DNA from: Brevibacillus choshinensis
Lineage (GTDB): Bacteria > Bacillota > Bacilli > Brevibacillales > Brevibacillaceae
Direction: 5' to 3'
NCBI RefSeq assembly: GCF_001420695.1
Contig: NZ_LJJB01000013.1
Span: 1,391,001-1,455,000 of the forward strand
Length of the DNA stretch: 64,000 nt
The translations under genes were made by a program, and so were the position numbers. The first letter of the stretch is position 1. Every line of letters starts with the position of its first letter. A model generated the notes under the pieces. It made no database searches and was not told the DNA's origin. It worked only from the letters and a program-made list of their open reading frames with translations. Of this stretch, positions 25,440 through 34,127 are shown piece after piece.

Positions 25440-25613
25440 ACGACACACACCCTTTCTCATGATGGTAACGCTTACATAAGGACCATAAAAATTATAGTTA
25501 TCTGTTACTATCATATTGAAAACCTTCGGATGTGTTCGTAGGTACATGCCTGTTTTCATGCGAGTAAAGGCTTCTTACACAGTTTGCTAATCAATTAACT
25601 GTAGCAGCGGGGC

Positions 25614-25677
25614 AGAAAAGGGAGAAAACGCTCCAGGTTAGCCACTAATACCTTCGCTTTTTTCTCCCTTTTCCTGG
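25614..25677. repeat. Interspersed intergenic repeat, minimal copy
   Basis: Short element with a perfect 13-bp inverted repeat AAAAGGGAGAAAA (25616-25628) and its complement (25660-25672). Its left end, AAAAGGGAGAAAACGCTCCAG, resembles the left ends of the copies at 19.66 kb and 45.39 kb. The whole stretch 25460-25796 contains no gene beyond the small-protein promoter, this element and the terminator below. Confidence 0.6.
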
Positions 25678-25713
25678 TCAGCTTTTAATCATATCCCTCC
25701 CCTCAAAGATAAA

Positions 25714-25735
25714 GGGATAGCTATATAGCTATCCC
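25714..25735 (-). terminator. Terminator of the nitrilase-family gene
   Basis: Perfect 22-bp palindrome (arms GGGATAGCTA and TAGCTATCCC) followed on the minus strand by TTTATCTTTG, about 60 bases after the gene end. Confidence 0.7.
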
Positions 25736-25796
25736 AAAACTTCTCACGGATTAGCGACTGGCCAGCCAAATGCGCTGCGCTGTCGCCGTTTCTGTT

Positions 25797-26594
25797 TTAG
25801 TTAATATAAAACTCTGCGCGCCGATTTGCCACACTTGGCAATTTACTGCGGACGCGCTGAATGCGATCCAGATCAAGCTCCGCCACGATGAGCGTTTCTT
25901 CTTCACCTGCACTCGCTAAAACGACACCCATCGGATCCACGATCAAGCTACGTCCTGCAAAAATATTGCCCACCTGATCGGCCGCGCAAACGAACATCGT
26001 ATTCTCAATCGCTCTCGCACGGACGAGTGTCTCCCAATGATCTTCTTTCATCGCGCCTGCTACCCATCCAGCTGGTACGAACAGGATGTCAGCACCTTGC
26101 AGGGCAAACTGTCTCGCAATTTCCGGGAATCGCACTTCATAGCACACCATGAGGCCGATTTTCCCAAACTCCGTCTCCACCACCTGGTATGGATTGTCGC
26201 CCGCAGCGATAGCCTCGGACTCCACGAACGAAAAGGCATCGTACAGATGTGTCTTGCGGTACGTATGGATCAATTCACCAGATCGGTTCAGGAATACCGT
26301 CGTGTTGTATGCTCGATTAGGATCATGGTCGATCTTTTCGTACATGCCGCACACCACATAAACGCCATGATCACGAGCCGCTTGCGCCAGCCCGGTAACG
26401 AAAGGTCCGTCCAAAGGCTCCGCTACCTGTGCTGGTGTGACACCTGTTTTCGGTGTGGCTGGTGCGAGATACATTTCAGGCAGAATAACAAAATCTGCCC
26501 CGGACGCTTTCGCTTTTGCGATGTAAGTAACTGCTTTTTGCAGGTTTTCCGCTTTATCCATGGTCGATGTGAGTTGCGCAATCGCTACTTTCAT
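25797..26594 (-). CDS. Nitrilase-superfamily carbon-nitrogen hydrolase (omega-amidase-like)
   Basis: 265-residue cytosolic amidohydrolase. The Glu-Lys-Cys triad is visible as Glu40 (VILPEM), Lys114 (TYRKTHLYD) and Cys151 (LMVCYEVRFPE), and the length fits branch 10 type enzymes (omega-amidase/Nit2, YafV). The FSFVES segment after the lysine is typical of omega-amidases, which hydrolyse alpha-ketoglutaramate or alpha-ketosuccinamate. It is monocistronic with its own terminator, and its neighbours give no pathway clue, so the precise amide is undecided. Confidence 0.87.
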   Translation of the reverse strand: MKVAIAQLTSTMDKAENLQKAVTYIAKAKASGADFVILPEMYLAPATPKTGVTPAQVAEPLDGPFVTGLAQAARDHGVYVVCGMYEKIDHDPNRAYNTTVFLNRSGELIHTYRKTHLYDAFSFVESEAIAAGDNPYQVVETEFGKIGLMVCYEVRFPEIARQFALQGADILFVPAGWVAGAMKEDHWETLVRARAIENTMFVCAADQVGNIFAGRSLIVDPMGVVLASAGEEETLIVAELDLDRIQRVRSKLPSVANRRAEFYIN

Positions 26595-26686
26595 CTATTC
26601 TCCGCCTTTCACGTTGGTCAACATACTTACTGAATAGTATAACTGATTTTATCCGTTTGGAAGGAGTGCTTCTTATACTTGGGCAG

Positions 26687-26832
26687 TTGACTTGGCGTAT
26701 TCGCTTGCCCTACTTAATGTGGACGGGGAAATCCCAGCTTCTAGTGGTTTCTGATCAAACCGAATGAAACGTTGACGGACATCTAAACATCCATCCCCCC
26801 TCTCTTCCCTCTTCCTGGAAGAGAGTTTTTTT
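26687..26832 (+). ncRNA. Candidate small RNA with C-rich single-stranded motif
   Basis: A promoter-like pair TTGACT (26687-26692), 18 bases, TACTTA (26711-26716) is followed about 110 bases on by a strong terminator (CTCTCTTCC/GGAAGAGAG and seven T, 26800-26832). No open reading frame lies between. A CCATCCCCCC run just before the terminator could pair with ribosome binding sites, the layout seen in RsaE/RoxS-type RNAs of Firmicutes. The transcript start would be near 26722. Alternative: the terminator simply ends read-through before the sensor-kinase gene. Homology was not testable here. Confidence 0.35.
26800..26832 (+). terminator. Rho-independent terminator upstream of the two-component operon
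   Basis: 9-bp stem CTCTCTTCC/GGAAGAGAG, 8-nt loop, seven T. No plus-strand gene lies upstream; it ends the putative small RNA or insulates the next operon. Confidence 0.8.
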
Positions 26833-26863
26833 ATGTAAGGTACAAGCGTTACGCAATGAATGC

Positions 26864-26891
26864 TTTACCGATCCATCTCCTTGTATATAAT
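26864..26891 (+). promoter_or_regulatory. Promoter of the two-component operon
   Basis: TTTACC, 16-base spacer, perfect TATAAT at 26886-26891; 30 bases before the kinase start codon. Confidence 0.55.
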
Positions 26892-26921
26892 GGACTTGTC
26901 AGATTGATGAGAGGTGAGACC

Positions 26922-28421
26922 ATGTCTATCCGTATCAAATTGCTGCTCTCCTACACGGGAATGCTGGTCATCAGCCTCTTGATGTTCGGGCTGACAGCGG
27001 GCTTGTTTACCATCGCAGCCACCGGAGATATACACAGCATTCGTGATTTTTATAAAGTCCATTACCAGTTGAACCCGTTGACAGAACAGGAGGAATCGAT
27101 CTTCCTAGACTTGAAATACCTCGCCAAGAATACCCCAGACGAGCTTTTGAACAAACAATTGCTCGTCGACTACGATTTCAAGCTTCGGACAGTGCGTGCC
27201 GGGCTCTACGTGCGGCGAGAAAGCAATCAGGTATTCGAGTCATACACGTTTCATCAACCGGAATTGGAGCAGAACCTGCCTCCTTATGATCTAAACAACA
27301 GTCAGATTCGCAACACCTTCAACATCGGTGAGCGATTTTACGCGTATGCCAAATTCGACTTTCTGTATTCGGATGGGGCTAAAGGCAGTGTGTTTGTCAT
27401 CCGGGAACGCAGTCCGTTCGCAGAGGTGACTCGCCGTCTGCTCCCTATTCTCCTCTTTATCTTGCTCGGCGTGCTGGTCATCGCCAATATGCTCCTGTAC
27501 CGCTGGATTACCAAAAGCGTGATCAAGCCGCTCAACCTGCTGCGCAACTCGGCAGAACGCATCCAGGAAGGCGATCTGCAATTCGCTCTGAATCTGCATT
27601 CGAAAGACGAGATCGGTCAATTGAACGAAGCCTTTGAGAACATGCGAAAAAGATTACACGAATCGGTCCAGCTCCGTTTGCAGGACGAGGAAAACCGCAA
27701 AGAACTGATCTCAAACATCTCGCATGATTTACGCACGCCGATCACCAACATCAAAGGCTATATCGAGGGAATCCGAGACGGTGTTGCTGATACGCCTGAG
27801 AAAATGGACAAGTACGTCAATATTATTTACGCCAAAACGGTGGACTTAGACAAGCTCGTCGATGAGCTTTTCCTCTACTCCAAGCTCGACTTGAAACAGG
27901 TTCCCTTTACCTTCGAGTCTTTGAACATCGTACCGTTTCTCGACGATTGTATCGAGGAGCTCCATTACGGTTTGCAAGAGCAGGGCATCGACCTAGAATG
28001 GGAAAATCGCACAGACAAGCCGATATGGGTACTCGCTGATGTAGAAAAACTCAAGCGTACCGTGTTGAATATCATCGATAATGCCCAGAAATTCATGGAT
28101 AAGCCCGAGAAAAAGATCCATGTATCGCTGCAACCAGATGATCGATATGTCACGATCGAGATTCGAGACAACGGAATGGGAATTCCGCCTGATGCAATCC
28201 CCCATCTGTTTGAACGCTTTTACCGAGCGGAACAATCACGCAACTCGACCACAGGCGGCAGTGGATTAGGCCTGGCGATCGCTCACGAAATTGTGGAAGG
28301 GCACGGCGGGAAGATCTGGGTCAAAAGCGAGCAAGGAGTTGGCACCAGACTGTTCTTCTCGCTGAAACGTACGACAAATCCAGGAGGCTATCACGCACAT
28401 GACACGAATCCTGATCATTGA
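26922..28421 (+). CDS. Sensor histidine kinase
   Basis: 499-residue membrane sensor. Helix 1 at residues 6-30, an extracytoplasmic sensor of about 140 residues, helix 2 near residues 175-200 (LLPILLFILLGVLVIANMLLY), a HAMP domain, the HisKA motif with the phosphorylated histidine at about 268 (ISHDLRTPI), and an HATPase domain with N box (NIIDNAQKF), G1 (IRDNGMGIP) and G2 (GGSGLGLAI). The start at 26922 (MSIRIKLLLSY) has an AGAGGTGAG site and lies 31 bases after the -10. It overlaps the response-regulator gene by 23 bases. The signal is unknown; the neighbouring surface-layer gene suggests an envelope role. Confidence 0.92.
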   Translation: MSIRIKLLLSYTGMLVISLLMFGLTAGLFTIAATGDIHSIRDFYKVHYQLNPLTEQEESIFLDLKYLAKNTPDELLNKQLLVDYDFKLRTVRAGLYVRRESNQVFESYTFHQPELEQNLPPYDLNNSQIRNTFNIGERFYAYAKFDFLYSDGAKGSVFVIRERSPFAEVTRRLLPILLFILLGVLVIANMLLYRWITKSVIKPLNLLRNSAERIQEGDLQFALNLHSKDEIGQLNEAFENMRKRLHESVQLRLQDEENRKELISNISHDLRTPITNIKGYIEGIRDGVADTPEKMDKYVNIIYAKTVDLDKLVDELFLYSKLDLKQVPFTFESLNIVPFLDDCIEELHYGLQEQGIDLEWENRTDKPIWVLADVEKLKRTVLNIIDNAQKFMDKPEKKIHVSLQPDDRYVTIEIRDNGMGIPPDAIPHLFERFYRAEQSRNSTTGGSGLGLAIAHEIVEGHGGKIWVKSEQGVGTRLFFSLKRTTNPGGYHAHDTNPDH

Positions 28422-29091
28422 AGACGAAACGACGATCGCGCAGCTCGAACGGGACTATTTTGAGCTAAACGGCTTTACGGTCGACCTTTGCCACACGGGC
28501 GATGAAGGCTTGCGGCTGGCTCTGAACGGGGAGTACGGACTTCTCATCATTGACTTGCAGCTGCCAGGCATCGATGGCTTCGAGCTGTGCCGCCAGATTC
28601 GCCAGGCAAAGGAAGTGCCAATATTAATCGTCTCGGCCAAAAAGGAAGAGCTGGATAAAATTCGTGCCTTTAATCTCGGCGCGGACGATTACATCACCAA
28701 GCCATTTAGCCCGAGTGAACTGGTCGCCCGTGCCAAAGCGCATTTGACCCGTTATGAGAGGCTGCTCGGCAAGCAAGGGCAACAGCAAAAAGACGAAATC
28801 CACATACGTGGCCTCGTCATGGATAAAGCGTCTCGTAGAGTGTATGTGCGCAACCAGGAAGTCATTTTCACCACCCGGGAATTCAACCTGCTCGAATTTT
28901 TGGCGAGTCATCCCAACCGCGTCTTTAGTAAAAACGAGCTGTTCGAACGGATTTGGGGGATGGATTCGAGTGGCGATATCGCAACGGTCACGGTCCATAT
29001 CCGCAAAGTACGGGAGAAAATCGAGATCGATCCCTCAAATCCACAATACATCGAGACTGTCTGGGGTGCCGGCTACCGTTTTACCGTGTAG
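28399..29091 (+). CDS. OmpR/PhoB-family response regulator
   Basis: 230 residues: receiver domain with phospho-acceptor Asp52 (LLIIDLQLPG), the acidic pair at 9-10, and Lys near 103 (YITKPFSP), followed by an OmpR-type winged helix (TREFNLLEFLASHPNRVFSKNELFERIWG... VTVHIRKVREKIE). It overlaps the 3' end of the kinase gene and must be co-translated. Likely target: the SLH gene just downstream, whose upstream region holds two TCWGGTTTC direct repeats 22 bp apart. Confidence 0.93.
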   Translation: MTRILIIEDETTIAQLERDYFELNGFTVDLCHTGDEGLRLALNGEYGLLIIDLQLPGIDGFELCRQIRQAKEVPILIVSAKKEELDKIRAFNLGADDYITKPFSPSELVARAKAHLTRYERLLGKQGQQQKDEIHIRGLVMDKASRRVYVRNQEVIFTTREFNLLEFLASHPNRVFSKNELFERIWGMDSSGDIATVTVHIRKVREKIEIDPSNPQYIETVWGAGYRFTV

Positions 29092-29119
29092 GCTTATCGC
29101 AGTTTAGCTTTTTTTAATA

Positions 29120-29150
29120 TCTGGTTTCGAAACTTTTAAGATCAGGTTTC
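29120..29150. promoter_or_regulatory. Direct repeats TCTGGTTTC/TCAGGTTTC, candidate response-regulator site
   Basis: Two 9-mers differing in one base start at 29120 and 29142, 22 bp or about two helical turns apart, in the 138-bp gap between the response regulator and the SLH gene. OmpR-type regulators commonly bind tandem direct repeats. Confidence 0.4.
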
Positions 29151-29229
29151 TAGGCAGTTTAGGTCTCTCGTCTATCCTGTGAATAAGGCAAGCAATACTA
29201 GCCATCCATGATACGAGGAGGACTTTCTG

Positions 29230-30723
29230 ATGAAAAAGATTTCAAATAAAGTAGCGGCCATGGTTCTGACAGCTGCATTGGGCACCGCCTCTCTCCCTTT
29301 TGCCACGATGACGGCTCACGCTGCTTCTAGCGCGATTTCTTCCCCTCTTACAGCCCAGGAGATTCAAGGAGCGGTGAGTGAATTGGCTCGCCTCGGTGTC
29401 ATGCAAGGGTACGCCGACCGCTCCATGGGCGCTCACAATCAAATCAACCGCGCTGAACTGGCGAAAATGGTTGTGAAGACCTTTAACCTGGAAGGCAAAG
29501 CACAAACTCCAGCCAAATTGACAGATATTCAACCGAATTCTTGGGCATACAAATACGCCTCCGAGCTAGTCGGACTTGGTATCATGCAAGCGGAGGATGG
29601 ACAATTCAATCCAACAGGAACAGTCACAGACGCAGAGCTCGTGCAGATCGTGTCCAAAGCTCTAAACCGCGATACGAAATCCGTCAACTACTGGATGGAA
29701 CGATTCTACTCTGGCAACCAAACGGCATCTCGCGGTGAAGTCGCCTTCTTGCTGAAGACCGCACACAAAGCGATCCCGTCCGAAAAAGCGAAAATCACGA
29801 GCGTACAGTCGTTAAATGCCATTACGTTGATCGTCACCTTTGATGCTCCGCTGACAGCAGAAGATGAAGTGTTCGCGAAAGCAAAAGCCGACTTCGTCTT
29901 TAATGACGGGCTGACACTGACCAACATGCCACGATTGAAAACAGGCTCGATGGCCACTTATATCGTCCCGACTTCCGTCCAAACAGCAGGTACGACTTAC
30001 AACCTGACTTATAAGGGCAACAAGGCAGGAACATTCACAGGGAATGCGACCAAGCTGCAAATGAACGAAAGCAGACAGGTAACGAACGATACGTTTGAAG
30101 TAGAAGCGCTGAGATCGGATAACGTCACCGATTACGGATACGTCATCTCAGCCTACAGCGCAGGACGTGGTGAAAACGCCTATGTCCTGGATCAAAACAA
30201 CCGTGCAAACGGCACTACCTATCAAATCATCTCGTCCATGCAAGCACGGCAAGTAACGATTACACCTGCAGGCGGTCAGCCAATCGTAGCGAAATATGTT
30301 CCATTCACCCAATCGACAGACGGCAAACAAGAGCCAAAATTCCGTCTGCCAGAGGGACAAGTCCTGACCCCGGGTGTGACGTACACCGTAACTTCTGACT
30401 GGGCTACGATCAAGAACCCGACATTTGTAGCAGAAGAAATCGCTCCTGTGGAAATAACGGAAGCGGAAGCACTCTCTGACACTTCGATTGCCATCACATT
30501 GGCTGAAGATCCTGGCGATGAGCTGTTCTCCGGGCGCAGTGTGGAGTTGACTGCAGAAAATGGAGAAAAATTGCTCGCCACCTATAAATACTCCAGCCGT
30601 AAAGGAGCTGTTGGCATTTTTGACCTCCAGCAAAATGGCTCACTGGCTGAGAGCACGATTTATACCGTTACACCTGTTGGCGAATGGGCTGGGGATTCTC
30701 AGGCTGAGTTGACTGTGGAATAA
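29230..30723 (+). CDS. S-layer homology (SLH) domain surface protein
   Basis: 497 residues with a signal peptide (cleavage after AHA, near residue 31). Two SLH repeats are readable: about 45-90 (AVSELARLGVMQGYADRS... INRAELAKMVVKTF) and about 100-145 (LTDIQPNSWAYKYASELVGLGIMQ... VTDAELVQIVSKAL); a third, degenerate one may follow near 150-175 (WMERFYSGNQTASRGEVAFLL). SLH repeats anchor proteins to pyruvylated secondary wall polymer. The rest is beta-rich with Ig-like segments (ITSVQSLNAITLIVTFDAPL). Ribosome site AGGAGG. It follows the two-component genes and is directly followed by an ankyrin lipoprotein. Confidence 0.9.
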   Translation: MKKISNKVAAMVLTAALGTASLPFATMTAHAASSAISSPLTAQEIQGAVSELARLGVMQGYADRSMGAHNQINRAELAKMVVKTFNLEGKAQTPAKLTDIQPNSWAYKYASELVGLGIMQAEDGQFNPTGTVTDAELVQIVSKALNRDTKSVNYWMERFYSGNQTASRGEVAFLLKTAHKAIPSEKAKITSVQSLNAITLIVTFDAPLTAEDEVFAKAKADFVFNDGLTLTNMPRLKTGSMATYIVPTSVQTAGTTYNLTYKGNKAGTFTGNATKLQMNESRQVTNDTFEVEALRSDNVTDYGYVISAYSAGRGENAYVLDQNNRANGTTYQIISSMQARQVTITPAGGQPIVAKYVPFTQSTDGKQEPKFRLPEGQVLTPGVTYTVTSDWATIKNPTFVAEEIAPVEITEAEALSDTSIAITLAEDPGDELFSGRSVELTAENGEKLLATYKYSSRKGAVGIFDLQQNGSLAESTIYTVTPVGEWAGDSQAELTVE

Positions 30724-30770
30724 TAGGGGCTATGAACCATTGCATTCCAGCAGAAAGGAGAGGGTTTGCC

Positions 30771-31490
30771 TTGCTGTATATGGGCCTGATTGCTTTCACT
30801 CTGGCGCTCACAGGCTGTGAGATGAAAGTAGAAACCATGCTAGGAAACAACGAGCAGCAGCAAGCGACCCAAGCGGAGAACATGGAGATCAAAAAGCTGA
30901 ACCAGGCGTTGTTGAAAGCAGTGCAACAAGGAGAGCCGAATACTATTTCTCAACTGTTAGCAGATGGAGCTGACATTAATGCAACGGATGATACGGGCAG
31001 GACATCTGCTTTGATCGCCGTACACACAAACCAGCTGGACGTCTTCAACCTGCTGATCAAGCATGGCGCCAATATCAACATCCGCGATGAGCGATTAGAC
31101 AACCCACTGCTTTACGCCAGTGCGGCCGGCTTGCTCGACTTTGTCAAAGCCTCCATCGCGGCTGGTGCTGATACGACGATCACCAATCGTTTTGGCGGAA
31201 CCGCTCTGATCCCTGCTGCCGATCGCGGGCATGTAGCGATCGTCGAAGAACTCCTGACCCACTCCGATGTCAATGTCGATCATATCAATCGCTTGGGCTG
31301 GACTGCTCTGCTCGAAGCCGTCATTCTCGGAGATGGCGGGGAAAAGCACCAGCAGATCGTCAACCTGCTGATCCAGCATGGCGCTGATGTAAATCTCGCC
31401 GACCATGACCGAGTGACTCCTCTGCAGCACGCGAAAAATCGCGGCTATCAGGAAATGGTGGACGCATTGACGCAAGCGGGAGCGAAGTAA
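30771..31490 (+). CDS. Ankyrin-repeat lipoprotein
   Basis: About 239 residues. I choose the TTG at 30771 because AAAGGAGAGGG lies just upstream; it gives the short lipoprotein signal MLYMGLIAFTLALTGC (Cys16). After a polar linker come about five ankyrin repeats (residues 50-235), with canonical elements such as NATDDTGRTSALIAVHTNQLDVFNLLIKHGANIN and GWTALLEAVILGDGGEKHQQIVNLLIQHGADVN. It therefore presents a protein-binding ankyrin solenoid outside the membrane. Its start is 48 bases past the SLH gene stop, so they are likely co-transcribed. Confidence 0.88.
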   Translation: MLYMGLIAFTLALTGCEMKVETMLGNNEQQQATQAENMEIKKLNQALLKAVQQGEPNTISQLLADGADINATDDTGRTSALIAVHTNQLDVFNLLIKHGANINIRDERLDNPLLYASAAGLLDFVKASIAAGADTTITNRFGGTALIPAADRGHVAIVEELLTHSDVNVDHINRLGWTALLEAVILGDGGEKHQQIVNLLIQHGADVNLADHDRVTPLQHAKNRGYQEMVDALTQAGAK

Positions 31491-31510
31491 TCACCCTCGG
31501 AACAAACATA

Positions 31511-31539
31511 AGCAAAGGCCCCTCAGCCTTTGCTTTTTG
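31511..31539. terminator. Terminator between the ankyrin and speD genes
   Basis: Perfect 9-bp stem AGCAAAGGC/GCCTTTGCT with a 6-nt loop and TTTTTG on the plus strand; it serves convergent genes. Confidence 0.85.
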
Positions 31540-31561
31540 TTTTGCCCTACTGGATGTATGG

Positions 31562-32380
31562 CTACCGTATGATATTCTTCCCGTAATAAATCTCATCCAT
31601 CTCATTGTGCAGTCGCTCGGTAATATCCCGCTGCTCCTCAGGCGTGAGCTTATCCTTGGTATAGCCAAACAGGTAATTGTTCAGATCAAATTGCTTCAGC
31701 TTACATTTGGTGTGAAAGATATTTTCCTGGTAGACGTTCACGTCAATCATGTCATACAGATCAATGACTTCATCCGGGATGTAATTTTGGATGGAGCTGA
31801 TGTCATGATCAATGAACAGCTTATTGCCATCGATATCCCGGGTGAATCCGCGGACCCGATAATCGATCGTCATCGTATCCGTCTCAAACGAGTGAATCAA
31901 GTAATTGAGTGCTTTTAACGGGGAGATCTCTCCACAGGTAGAGACGTCAATATCGGCTCGAAACGTGCTGATCTCTTCATCGGGATGATACTCCGGATAC
32001 GTATGAACGGTAATGTGGCTCTTGTCCAGCTGCATGACTACCGAGTCCGGCAAAGGTCCTGGCGATTCCTCATACGATTCCGTCGGGACTTCAACGACTG
32101 GCCCCTCTGATACGAGAAAGGTAACACTGGCACCCTGCGGGACGTAATCCTGTTTAGCGATATTCAGGACGTGTGCGCCAATGATATCGGATACGGTTTT
32201 CAGGATGCTGGTCAGGCGGTCAGCATTGTATTGTTCGTCTATGTACTCAATGTAGGCTTCCCGTTCTTCCTTCGTTTTCGTATAGCAGATATCGTACATA
32301 TTAAAGCTCAGAGACTTGGTCAAGTTGTTGAAGCCGTGCAAGGTGACGTGTTTTTCTGTCATCGGTTTCACGCTGTTCAT
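31562..32380 (-). CDS. speD: S-adenosylmethionine decarboxylase proenzyme (E. coli type)
   Basis: About 272 residues of the long SpeD class (class 1A), which self-cleaves to make the pyruvoyl cofactor from a serine: [12 protein letters not shown], Ser121. N-terminal [23 protein letters not shown] is near-identical in pattern to the E. coli enzyme. It supplies decarboxylated SAM for spermidine synthesis. Several starts are possible (ATG 32380 or a GTG three codons on) because the GGGAGG site is very close to the first. Most Bacillus species instead have the short SpeH type, so this form is informative about lineage. Confidence 0.92.
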   Translation of the reverse strand: MNSVKPMTEKHVTLHGFNNLTKSLSFNMYDICYTKTKEEREAYIEYIDEQYNADRLTSILKTVSDIIGAHVLNIAKQDYVPQGASVTFLVSEGPVVEVPTESYEESPGPLPDSVVMQLDKSHITVHTYPEYHPDEEISTFRADIDVSTCGEISPLKALNYLIHSFETDTMTIDYRVRGFTRDIDGNKLFIDHDISSIQNYIPDEVIDLYDMIDVNVYQENIFHTKCKLKQFDLNNYLFGYTKDKLTPEEQRDITERLHNEMDEIYYGKNIIR

Positions 32381-32458
32381 CTCCCTCCCGCTGCACTCTC
32401 TTTCATAACTTACCCAATTGATTGCTTTCATCCATCATCTTCACGAAAGAAATAATAA

Positions 32459-32490
32459 AAAGGTCCCATCCATTTCTGGACAAGACCTCA
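32459..32490 (-). terminator. Possible terminator of the hypothetical gene
   Basis: Minus-strand stems AGGTC/GACCT and TCCA/TGGA followed by TTTTT. Moderate quality; placed right after the stop codon. Confidence 0.5.
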
Positions 32491-32494
32491 CTGA

Positions 32495-32866
32495 TTAACA
32501 CTGCCGAACATGGGTGAGAGCCGTCCAAGTCCCCCGCTCTCCTGCCCGTATGGAGGGAGGCTTCATCAAGACATTGCCTTGCAGGACGTAATGGCGGAGA
32601 TTTAGCAGCGGTTCGTCCTTACTGAACAAGCTGCCTACAAAGGACGCGAACTGAGTATCAAAAGCGATCTGTCTGGTTGCTTCGTTCCATGTTCCCTGCA
32701 TCGGAATAAACGTGCCGCGAAAATTCACCGCGCCATTTACCCTATTATTCGTGACGCTCTGAATAAACAATGTCCCCAATGATGTAGGTCTGCCTCCAAA
32801 GCTGGCCTGAATGTCCCATGTCGTCGGGTACGGCAAGCTCACCCTCGTCATTTGTCCGATTGCCAA
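32495..32866 (-). CDS. Hypothetical protein
   Basis: About 123 residues, probably starting at the TTG at 32866, which has AAGGAG nine bases upstream (the ATG at 32884 is part of that ribosome site). The sequence is rich in Thr, Gly and aromatic residues with alternating hydrophobic positions (TLFIQSVTNNRVNGAVNFRGTFIPMQGTWNEATRQIAFD), suggesting an all-beta fold. No signal peptide or membrane segment. The pattern of Gly/Asn turns and GTW resembles small lipocalin-like beta barrels, but I recognise no family. Confidence 0.6.
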   Translation of the reverse strand: MAIGQMTRVSLPYPTTWDIQASFGGRPTSLGTLFIQSVTNNRVNGAVNFRGTFIPMQGTWNEATRQIAFDTQFASFVGSLFSKDEPLLNLRHYVLQGNVLMKPPSIRAGERGTWTALTHVRQC

Positions 32867-33052
32867 GGCTACCCTCTCCTTCATTCATGATGATTACGAT
32901 CGAACAAAAAGGTACCCTACAGTATATGAACCCATGGGGAGACGTCACGTAGGCAAACGTACATTATTTGGTAATCGACTATGCATTCAAAAAGGACCTA
33001 TGCCCGATCCACCCGTGTAATCTTGGTTGCGCCCACCAGTCCGACCCATTTT

Positions 33053-34105
33053 TTAAGCGATCCTCCTAGCTTTTCTCCGATTGCTCCATTCGTTGATGAC
33101 CATGACGAGCAAGAGAACGATTCCCCACATAAAATCTTTGAAGAAATTTCCTACATGTAAGGCGTTCAAACCGCTCGATAAAAATTGGAGGGTCAAGACC
33201 GCCATCACGATCCCCGATACCTTCCCAAATCCACCCTTTGGATCGACCCCGCCCATCACGGCCACCAATATCGCCTGTAGGATGTAAGACGTCCCATAGT
33301 CTGCTTTTGCAGAATTGGTCTGGGCGACGATGACCAGACCGGCTATGGCTGCCAGCATACCGCTGATGGCGTATGTCTTTAAAAGTACACGGGTGTTGTT
33401 TACGCCCGAGTAGATAGAGGCCGTCGGATTTGCCCCCAGCATTTGCAGCTTCATTCCATAAGATTGCTTGTTCAACAGCACATACGTCCCCAGAATACAC
33501 AGGCAAAACATGAGCAACGGTACAGGAATGATCCACAAGCTGCCATTTCCTATCGTCGTATACAGCTCTGGGAGCCCGACAATCGCTTGTCCTTTGGTCA
33601 GGATAATGGCGAGTCCCATGAAGAGCTGCATCGTTCCCAAGGTCACCAGGATCGGAGGTATTCCAATCCTCGTAACCGCAAAACCATTGAACAGACCGCA
33701 TATCAGTCCGACCACGAGTGCGGCAATCACACCCAGTAGGATGTACAAAAGACTCTCGCCTGCCGTCGCTTCAGCTGGCAACAATCGCACCATAACCGAA
33801 GCGGCTATGATCGAGGTGAGATTGGCGATCCCTACGATGGACAGGTCGATGCCTCCCGAGATCATCGTGAGCATCATGGCTAACGCAAAAATACCAAACA
33901 CGGGAAACTGAAACGCCATCGATGTAAAGCTATCCAATGATAAAAACGTGCGCGGACTAATACCTGCCATCAAAGCGAAGACGACGACCATGAACAGACA
34001 CAGCCGGATCGTGCTTGCATCCTGTGGCAAATAGCGCTTCAAGGAAAAAGACGAGCTACCAATTGGCGTAATTGGCTCGGGATTGCTTCCATTTGGGTTT
34101 GTCAT
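33053..34105 (-). CDS. Ribose-type ABC transporter permease 1
   Basis: 350-residue membrane protein of the RbsC/AraH/LsrC permease family with about ten helices. Family motifs: SGGIDLSIVGIANLTSI, GLICGLFNGFAVTRIGIPPILVTLGTM, and AILVAVMGGVDPKGGFGKVSG. Terminal gene of the nine-kilobase operon; it follows permease 2 by 22 bases. The two permeases form a heterodimeric channel, as in LsrCD-type systems. Confidence 0.9.
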   Translation of the reverse strand: MTNPNGSNPEPITPIGSSSFSLKRYLPQDASTIRLCLFMVVVFALMAGISPRTFLSLDSFTSMAFQFPVFGIFALAMMLTMISGGIDLSIVGIANLTSIIAASVMVRLLPAEATAGESLLYILLGVIAALVVGLICGLFNGFAVTRIGIPPILVTLGTMQLFMGLAIILTKGQAIVGLPELYTTIGNGSLWIIPVPLLMFCLCILGTYVLLNKQSYGMKLQMLGANPTASIYSGVNNTRVLLKTYAISGMLAAIAGLVIVAQTNSAKADYGTSYILQAILVAVMGGVDPKGGFGKVSGIVMAVLTLQFLSSGLNALHVGNFFKDFMWGIVLLLVMVINEWSNRRKARRIA

Positions 34106-34127
34106 AACAAGCCTCCTCCAGAAGTGG

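Noticed and set aside
26037-26633. 198-codon open frame on the plus strand
   Set aside because: It lies antisense to the nitrilase-family gene, has no ribosome site and no recognisable domain.
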